Shown in pieces: positions 6,412-10,752 of a stretch of 10,752 bases of DNA. Made by a program: the position numbers and the translations under genes. Each line of letters begins with the position of its first letter. The stretch's first letter is position 1. Origin of the DNA: Candidatus Zhuqueibacterota bacterium 4572_119 (GTDB lineage Bacteria > Zhuqueibacterota > Zhuqueibacteria > Thermofontimicrobiales > Thermofontimicrobiaceae); assembly GCA_002084535.1 (NCBI GenBank), contig NBLI01000025.1, positions 1 to 10,752 of the forward strand. Reading direction: 5' to 3'. The notes under the pieces are model-generated. The model did not search any database. It was given only the letters and a program-made list of their open reading frames with translations, and was not told where the DNA came from.

Positions 6412-7608
6412 CTATATATTTAGCATGTCAGCGATTTTATTAATAATTTTTTCAGCAACTCTGTTTTTGCTCATTTTGGGCATTTTGGTTTTTTGACCAT
6501 TTGCCTCAATTAGTGTCACTATATTTGTGTCATGTCCAAATCCCGCACCCGGTTCATTAGGATTATTTAGAACAATCAGGTCAAGTTTTTTTTCTTTCAG
6601 TTTTTTCTCTGCATTATTGAGCGCATCATGTGTTTCAAGGGCAAATCCGACAAGAAGTTTATCACCTTTTCGACCACCAATTTCCTTTAAAATATCCGTA
6701 GTTACAACTAAGTCCAGATTCATAGTCGTTTCATTTTTTTTAATCTTTTTTTCGGAAAAACTCTTTGGCTTGAAATCAGCGACAGCCGCGGTCATAATTA
6801 AAATATCGTGAGCATCAAATTCATGATTTACCCGTTCCGCCATTTGTTCACTGGTGTTTATTGAAAAATAGCGAAAATTGTCAAATGGTTCAAGTTCAGT
6901 TGGGCCACTGATCAGCGTTACTTCAGCTCCAGCCAAATAGGCTGCTTCAGCCAACGCAAAACCCATTTTACCGGTTGAACGATTGGAAATAAAGCGGACC
7001 GGGTCCAGCGGCTCTTCGGTTCTTCCCGCGGTAACTAAAATCCGCTTACCCGCCAACCTGTTGTTTCCGAGCAGCCTCTTTTTTAGCGCTGTAATTATTT
7101 TTTCCGATTCAGCCAGCCTGCCCGCGCCGTATTCTCCGCAGGCAAGTTCGCCGCTATCGGGGTCAACAAAATCATAGCCATAGTGAGCTAATTTGTCAAC
7201 ATTGTCCTGAAACAATTTATCGCGAAACATTTCTTTATTCATCGCCGGACAAATAATCACCGGCACCGTAGCCGCTAACAACAGTGTAGTTAACAGGTTA
7301 TCAGCGATTCCCGCGGCAACTTTTCCAATTGTATTGGCAGTTGCCGGACAAATTAGAATGACATCCGCCCACCTTGCCGAATCAATATGGACGGTCGTAT
7401 TAGTAAATTCATTGGTAAACAATTCTGAAAGAACAGGATTTTCTGAAAGGGTTGCCAAAGTAAGCGGCGTGATAAATTTGCTGGCTGCTTTGGTCATTAC
7501 CACGCGAACATTGCCGCGATTTTTTTTTATCTCGCGAATCAACTCGCATGTTTTATAAGCGGCGATGCCGCCTGTAATTCCAATCAATATATTTTTATTT
7601 TCAAACAT
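6412..7608 (-). CDS. coaBC: Bifunctional CoaBC (phosphopantothenoylcysteine synthetase/decarboxylase)
   Basis: This enzyme catalyses two middle steps of coenzyme A synthesis: ligation of cysteine to 4'-phosphopantothenate (CoaB) and decarboxylation to 4'-phosphopantetheine (CoaC). The N-terminal flavoprotein half shows GITGGIAAYK (10-19), the catalytic His in VHIDSARWAD (73-82, H74), PAMN (121-124) and the conserved Cys in ACGEYGAGR (156-164, C157). The CoaB half shows VTAGRTEEPLDPVR (192-205), NRSTGKMG (209-216), TAAVADFKP (273-281) and a Lys-rich IKK segment (289-291). At 398 residues both domains are complete. It begins 8 bp after the rpoZ stop. The rpoZ-coaBC order is the same as in Bacillus. 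Confidence 0.96.
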   Translation of the reverse strand: MFENKNILIGITGGIAAYKTCELIREIKKNRGNVRVVMTKAASKFITPLTLATLSENPVLSELFTNEFTNTTVHIDSARWADVILICPATANTIGKVAAGIADNLLTTLLLAATVPVIICPAMNKEMFRDKLFQDNVDKLAHYGYDFVDPDSGELACGEYGAGRLAESEKIITALKKRLLGNNRLAGKRILVTAGRTEEPLDPVRFISNRSTGKMGFALAEAAYLAGAEVTLISGPTELEPFDNFRYFSINTSEQMAERVNHEFDAHDILIMTAAVADFKPKSFSEKKIKKNETTMNLDLVVTTDILKEIGGRKGDKLLVGFALETHDALNNAEKKLKEKKLDLIVLNNPNEPGAGFGHDTNIVTLIEANGQKTKMPKMSKNRVAEKIINKIADMLNI

Positions 7609-7616
7609 GACAAAGT

Positions 7617-7916
7617 CTATTTTTCGTCATTTTTTTCAACACCATAATCAAATTTGATTTTCCCTTCGATAAACTCCTGCATGGCGAGTTGTGTCGGCTT
7701 GGGAAGTCGAAGATCTCTTTGCTCTTCTTTATTCAATAAAAAATCATCATCGTCTTCATCAGAATCACTTATTGAATCATTTATGCCTGTTTCCATTTCA
7801 ATTTTTCTCTTTTGCTCTTCATTAATCTGGCGAGCCCGTTTTGAAATTACAACAATGGCTTCATAAATACTATCGCTGTATTTTCCCAAATCTTGTATAG
7901 ATACAGTATCTTTCAT
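7617..7916 (-). CDS. rpoZ: RNA polymerase omega subunit, with acidic insertion
   Basis: Omega is a small subunit of RNA polymerase that helps beta-prime fold and assemble. The conserved N-terminal helix is seen in IYEAIVVISKRARQINEEQK (17-36), and the C-terminal signature LPKPTQLAMQEFIEGKI (71-87) is typical of Bacteroidota/FCB omegas. Between them lies an unusually acidic stretch (about 45-69) with the run DSDEDDDD at 51-58, so the protein reaches 99 residues. The N-terminus is MKDTV, not the MAR of the E. coli protein that takes part in (p)ppGpp site 1. GGAGGT, with an 8-nt spacer before the ATG, is one of the best ribosome binding sites in the window. The 93-bp AT-rich gap from gmk could carry an extra promoter, but none is clear. 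Confidence 0.9.
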   Translation of the reverse strand: MKDTVSIQDLGKYSDSIYEAIVVISKRARQINEEQKRKIEMETGINDSISDSDEDDDDFLLNKEEQRDLRLPKPTQLAMQEFIEGKIKFDYGVEKNDEK

Positions 7917-8009
7917 AAAATGCTACCTCCAATAACTCTTTGTAAATAATATATGTTAAAATAATAACTGTAATTCAAGTATAGTAAAGAATGATAAAAT
8001 TAAATCCCA

Positions 8010-8576
8010 TCATTTATGTGAATGTTCTTTAATTATGTGCAAAATCTTTTCAACTGTTTTTTCTAAATCATCATTAATAATTACATGATCAAACAGAGCC
8101 GATTTTTCCATCTCCATGGGAATTCTTTTCAAACGATTTTCAATTTCAGCCGGAGAATCCGTATTTCGATTTTTCAGGCGCGATATTAATTCTTCCATTG
8201 ATGGAGGTTTAATAAAAAATGTGATTACCTTTTCTCTAAGCTTTGAAGCGACTTCCAAGGCGCCATTCACATCAATATCCAACAGTACGTTCCTGGATTG
8301 ATTCAAACAAGAATTAATAAATTCCAGGTCAGTGCCGTAATAATACCCATGAACTTCTTCCCACTCAATGAATTGTTTTTTTTCAACTTTTGCCAGAAAT
8401 TCCTCTTTGCTGAGAAAATTGTAATCTCTTCCATTTTTCTCATTAGGTCTTGGAGTCCGGGTCGTCGTTGAAATTGAATAGACAAATTCGTCCGGGTACT
8501 TTTTCAAAATTTCTTTGATAATCGTTGATTTTCCACCACCTGAAGGAGAAGAAAATAATATTAAAAATCCACTCAT
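8010..8576 (-). CDS. gmk: Guanylate kinase
   Basis: Guanylate kinase phosphorylates GMP or dGMP to the diphosphate with ATP, an essential step towards GTP. Taking the ATG at 8576, the protein has 188 residues. The P-loop SSPSGGGKST is at 9-18, the GMP-binding TTTRTPRPNEKNGRDY at 37-52, EVHGYYYGT at 74-82 and LLDIDVNGA at 98-106. The frame stays open upstream to a TTG at 8603, but that would overlap remA, and the family normally begins a few residues before the P-loop. The ATG at 8594 lies immediately behind a GGTGAGG and is less suitable. In Firmicutes this enzyme is a direct target of (p)ppGpp, which fits the rel gene in the same run. Confidence 0.95.
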   Translation of the reverse strand: MSGFLILFSSPSGGGKSTIIKEILKKYPDEFVYSISTTTRTPRPNEKNGRDYNFLSKEEFLAKVEKKQFIEWEEVHGYYYGTDLEFINSCLNQSRNVLLDIDVNGALEVASKLREKVITFFIKPPSMEELISRLKNRNTDSPAEIENRLKRIPMEMEKSALFDHVIINDDLEKTVEKILHIIKEHSHK

Positions 8577-8586
8577 AAATCCTGTA

Positions 8587-8850
8587 TTAATCATCCTCAC
8601 CAAAATTCAATTTCATGCCAAGCGCTTTTGTTCGATGCACGATCGTATCTGGGGAATTGGCTGAAAGAACAACATGATTGCTGTTCGTAACAATTACTGA
8701 TTTGGTCTTTTTGCCCATTGTCGCATCGACAATTTTATTATTCTCCCTGGCTCCGTTGATCATATTTTTAGTCGGTCGGGAATCAGGGGAGATAATTGCT
8801 ACGATACGATCGACAGAAATGTAATTTCTGTACCCGATGCTTATCATCAT
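8587..8850 (-). CDS. remA: RemA-like regulator (DUF370 family)
   Basis: This 87-residue protein matches the RemA/DUF370 family: IGYRNYISVDRIVAIISPDS (5-24), the PTKNMINGAR segment, the IVDATMGKKTKSVIVTNSNH stretch (40-59) and the VVLSANSPDTIVHR tail (60-73). In Bacillus subtilis RemA is a DNA-binding activator of biofilm matrix and osmoprotection genes. The role here is unknown, since the usual targets are Firmicute-specific. GAGG 8 nt before the first of two adjacent ATGs (8850) supports this start. Its place between yicC and gmk is the same as in Firmicutes, which strengthens the call. The stop falls 10 bp before the chosen gmk start. Confidence 0.9.
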   Translation of the reverse strand: MMISIGYRNYISVDRIVAIISPDSRPTKNMINGARENNKIVDATMGKKTKSVIVTNSNHVVLSANSPDTIVHRTKALGMKLNFGEDD

Positions 8851-8918
8851 GGCTTTTTCCTCTAATTTTAATACTTAACCATTTAGCGAATTGAATGATT
8901 TATGGAGATGAATAAAAG

Positions 8919-9800
8919 TTATTCGATATTTTGCACCTGTTCACGAATCTTCTCAATCTCCTCTTTAATCCCAACTACCAAATGCGAAATGTCCGCGTGA
9001 TTAGCTTTAGACCCAATCGTGTTTGCTTCCCTGGTCATTTCCTGCAATAAAAAATTTAGCTTTCGTCCTGCTGCTTCTTTTGATTCCAATGAACTTAAAA
9101 ACAGTTTATTATGGCTTTTGAAGCGCACGCACTCTTCAGTAACATCCAGGCGGCTCATCATTAAAGCAATTTCAGTTTCCAGCCTCGTTTCCTCAATATT
9201 TTCATCTTCAATTATTTCTCTGACGCGCTGCTTCAGTTTCACAAGTTCATCGCCATATCGTTCCGCAGACATTTTTTCTATAAGAGCAACTTTTTGTTCC
9301 AGTATTTTAATCCGGTTAATTAAATCTGCTGCTAATTCAGAACCTTCCTCCTGGCGCATTTGCTGAAAATTTTCCAGTGCCTTTACAAGCGTTAATTTTA
9401 CGGCTTTCCAAAGTTTTTCTTTTAGCTGTGAGTCATCATCGTAAGTAAAAATATCGGTAAAAGTTAATAGATGGTCAAGGCTGAGTTTGCCTTCAATATT
9501 ATATTTCTCTTTAAGTATTTTAGCCAGCCGAATGTAATTATTGACCGATTCATCATTTATAGTTAATCCATTAATTTCGTCATCAGCTAATATTTTTGTA
9601 TTCACGAAAACATTTATTCTTCCTCGCAGCGCGAACTTTTTTACCAAAGCTTTAACCTCATGTTCCAGATGGAAAAACTGTTTTGGCAGCCGAACCTGAA
9701 TATCCAAAAAGCGATTATTGACTGAACGAATCTCCGCGAGAACCTCTAATTCCCTTTCTTTTACCTCCGCGCGCCCAAACCCTGTCATGCTTGTTATCAT
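8919..9800 (-). CDS. yicC: YicC-family endoribonuclease
   Basis: YicC-family proteins are endoribonucleases; in E. coli the protein is linked to decay of a small RNA. From ATG 9800 the protein has 293 residues and opens with MITSMTGFGRAE, the family's hallmark start. SVNNRFLDIQVRLP lies about residues 27-40, and the C-terminal DUF1732 part contains ESKEAAGRKLNFLLQEMTRE (245-264), then NTIGSKA (266-272) and the closing KIREQVQNIE. A TTG at 9821 in the same frame would add seven residues not found in the family, so it was not used. GGTGA precedes the ATG by about 4 nt. A consensus promoter lies 51 bp upstream, making this the first gene of the long operon. remA follows after 68 bp. Confidence 0.95.
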   Translation of the reverse strand: MITSMTGFGRAEVKERELEVLAEIRSVNNRFLDIQVRLPKQFFHLEHEVKALVKKFALRGRINVFVNTKILADDEINGLTINDESVNNYIRLAKILKEKYNIEGKLSLDHLLTFTDIFTYDDDSQLKEKLWKAVKLTLVKALENFQQMRQEEGSELAADLINRIKILEQKVALIEKMSAERYGDELVKLKQRVREIIEDENIEETRLETEIALMMSRLDVTEECVRFKSHNKLFLSSLESKEAAGRKLNFLLQEMTREANTIGSKANHADISHLVVGIKEEIEKIREQVQNIE

Positions 9801-9850
9801 TAAATCACCATCACTAATCAATTATAACCAATAAATTAAGTACGATTTGA

Positions 9851-9879
9851 ATTATACAAATTTTTTTAGTAATTGTCAA
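9851..9879 (-). promoter_or_regulatory. Consensus housekeeping-sigma promoter for the yicC operon
   Basis: On the minus strand the -35 box is TTGACA (9879-9874) and the -10 box TATAAT (9856-9851), separated by exactly 17 bp: a full match to the sigma70 consensus. Upstream on the same strand are A-runs at 9906-9900, 9898-9893 and 9891-9884, resembling an UP element. Initiation is expected near 9844, giving a leader of about 44 nt before the yicC ATG. It probably drives the operon through to the terminator after the HU gene. Confidence 0.85.
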
Positions 9880-9935
9880 ACGATTTTTTTTGTTTTTTCT
9901 TTTTTTCTATATATTTACATCAATATTTAAAACAC

Positions 9936-9962
9936 AAAAAGGTCTTTCAAAAGACCTTTTTT
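9936..9962 (-). terminator. Strong, symmetric intrinsic terminator
   Basis: GGTCTT and AAGACC form a stem around a TCAA-type tetraloop (9941-9956). It is flanked by AAAAA (9936-9940) and TTTTTT (9957-9962), so it can work in both directions. For leftward transcription it insulates the yicC promoter from the PorV-like gene upstream. It lies about 270 bp after that gene's stop, implying a long 3' untranslated region or another short transcript in between. Confidence 0.85.
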
Positions 9963-10124
9963 AAGACTATTAACTTTTTGAAACCTAATATTATTTTTGG
10001 AAAAATATTTTATAAATTTAAATCCAAACAGATTAATTTTACATATTTCTTTATAAATCACTGCAAAGTTAATTGTGAAAATTTGTCCCACTGACCCAAC
10101 CCGGATAAACCAGAATAGTGCCAG

Positions 10125-10150
10125 AGATTCGTTCAAAAACCAACGAATCT
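10125..10150. repeat. 9-bp perfect inverted repeat (hairpin)
   Basis: AGATTCGTT (10125-10133) and AACGAATCT (10142-10150) pair perfectly around an 8-nt loop. Neither strand has a good U-tract behind it, so it is not a typical terminator. It lies about 80 bp after the PorV-like stop codon and may stabilise the 3' end of that message. Confidence 0.5.
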
Positions 10151-10216
10151 AATTTTATATGGGAAATTTGTTGTTGAATCAAAAGATTTCGGATTCGCCC
10201 AAAAAAGAATCTCATA

Positions 10217-10235
10217 CTAATAAATATTTTATTAG
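10217..10235. repeat. AT-rich palindrome overlapping the PorV-like stop codon
   Basis: CTAATAAA and TTTATTAG form an 8-bp stem with a 3-nt loop that includes the TAA stop of the PorV-like gene. It is weak because it is almost all A-T. A run of six T on the minus strand (10206-10201) follows about 10 nt later, so a weak terminator role is possible. Confidence 0.3.
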
Positions 10236-10752
10236 CGTGCTTTCCGCTTAAATTTTTCTTCTTCAATGGTCAATTTGAGTGAAATCCGGTGCGTATCACC
10301 AAGTTCATCATGGCTCAAAAAAGCATAATCCACGTTTAACTTCGGAAACTTAATTCCGACTCCGGCAGTAAATCTTCCCGTGTCTGTTCCCAAACGAATT
10401 GCCATTAATTGCTTGAATTGATACTCCAGTCCAAAATGGGTATCAAAGCTGATGCTTCCCACATTGAATTGAGAAGCATACTGCCGATTCTCAAATCTCA
10501 TGTCCAAATCAAACGCGGGAATAATTTTCCCGGCAATCCAGGAAGACTGCCAAAAATAAGCGGTACCAATCTTTGCGGTAGGAATAATCGCCTCCTGCCT
10601 GCCCGTATCCCAGACTAAAAGCGTGGTTGTCGCGTCCTGCAAATTTGCGCCAACATTCCAGTTTCGTGTCACGCGCCAGAGCGCGCCAATATCAAATCCC
10701 ATTCCCCAGGCGCTGTAGTCGCCAATTCCCTTTTTCAGCAGTTTGACATTTC
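10232..10752 (-). CDS. PorV/PorQ-family outer-membrane beta-barrel protein, C-terminal part
   Basis: The frame is open to the window edge, so the N-terminus and any signal peptide are missing; about 173 C-terminal residues remain. The visible opening has a Gly-rich GDYSAWGMGFDIGALWR segment, then NWNVGANLQD, the pattern of the UPF0164/PorV/PorQ families. Alternating hydrophobic strands with aromatic ends follow (for example HFGLEYQF and FTAGVGIKFPKLNVDYAF). The close is DELGDTHRISLKLTIEEE, the usual LGxTHRISL end of these barrels, and a short basic tail. PorV proper is part of type IX secretion, but many FCB bacteria have several paralogues of unknown role, so no symbol or secretion function is assigned. 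No type IX sorting domain or secretion gene is seen nearby. The ATG at 10702 is internal, not the start. Confidence 0.8.
   Translation of the reverse strand, partial: NVKLLKKGIGDYSAWGMGFDIGALWRVTRNWNVGANLQDATTTLLVWDTGRQEAIIPTAKIGTAYFWQSSWIAGKIIPAFDLDMRFENRQYASQFNVGSISFDTHFGLEYQFKQLMAIRLGTDTGRFTAGVGIKFPKLNVDYAFLSHDELGDTHRISLKLTIEEEKFKRKAR

Larger units (their letters stand above)
9801..10231. other. 431-bp gap between the PorV-like gene and yicC
   Basis: The gap holds, in transcription order, an AT-rich palindrome at the end of the PorV-like gene, a 9-bp hairpin at 10125-10150, about 160 bp with nothing recognised, a strong terminator at 9936-9962, A-tracts and the yicC promoter. Frames in it are short, have no family signature, and one overlaps the end of the PorV-like gene, so none is called. 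Confidence 0.7.

Noticed and set aside
8577..8603. Upstream TTG/GTG/ATG starts for gmk
   Set aside because: The TTG and GTG would overlap remA and lengthen the segment before the P-loop. The ATG at 8594 has its Shine-Dalgarno too close.
9801..9821. Upstream TTG start for yicC
   Set aside because: It adds seven residues before the conserved MxxSMTGFG opening. The ATG at 9800 has a better ribosome binding site and matches the family.
9873..10094. Plus-strand frame of 73 codons over the yicC promoter and terminator
   Set aside because: It is Phe/Lys/Asn-rich from AT-rich DNA and runs through the terminator and promoter elements. No family signature.
10069..10266. Minus-strand frame of 65 codons overlapping the end of the PorV-like gene
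   Set aside because: It overlaps a clear family gene in another frame, spans the hairpins and has no recognisable domain.
1..10752. Novel defence, secretion or biosynthetic system
   Set aside because: All sizeable frames fall into known core families. The PorV-like fragment alone does not imply a type IX secretion locus here.

Overview
The window reads as a core-genome segment of an AT-rich, Gram-negative bacterium. Every gene I can support lies on the minus strand, so transcription runs from high to low coordinates. The best guess at origin is the FCB superphylum (Calditrichota, KSB1, Marinimicrobia or Ignavibacteria-like). This rests on a PorV/PorQ-type outer-membrane protein, an apolipoprotein N-acyltransferase, a Bacteroidota/FCB-like omega subunit and low GC. 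It is an inference from family flavour, not a database match.

Layout in transcription order. (1) 10752-10232: the 3' part of a PorV/PorQ-family beta-barrel gene. (2) 10231-9801: a gap holding hairpins, a strong intrinsic terminator (9936-9962) and a textbook sigma70-type promoter (9851-9879: TTGACA, 17 bp, TATAAT, with A-tracts upstream). (3) 9800-1726: a compact co-directional run of yicC, remA (DUF370), gmk, rpoZ, coaBC, a family 4 uracil-DNA glycosylase, dnaB, rel/spoT and an HU/IHF-family gene, closed by an intrinsic terminator at 1677-1710. Junctions are tight: gaps or overlaps of a few bases across rpoZ/coaBC/udg/dnaB and up to about 90 bp elsewhere. (4) 1656-1222: ruvX (yqgF). (5) 1221-633: a 589-bp gap without a convincing gene but with several inverted repeats. 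(6) 632-1: the N-terminal, membrane-spanning part of lnt, cut by the window edge.

The run joins nucleotide and coenzyme metabolism (GMP kinase, CoA synthesis), transcription (omega), RNA processing (YicC), genome maintenance (uracil glycosylase, replicative helicase, HU, RuvX) and the stringent response (Rel). Its front half matches the Bacillus order yloC-remA-gmk-rpoZ-coaBC. The association of gmk and rpoZ with a rel/spoT gene recalls the gmk-rpoZ-spoT operon of E. coli. GMP kinase and the omega region of RNA polymerase are both linked to (p)ppGpp in model bacteria, so the grouping makes physiological sense.

I found no convincing novel system: no defence cassette, CRISPR array, mobile element, tRNA or rRNA. 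The points worth a second look are the acidic insertion in omega, the altered charge motif in Rel, RemA in a Gram-negative setting, and the hairpin-rich gap before lnt.
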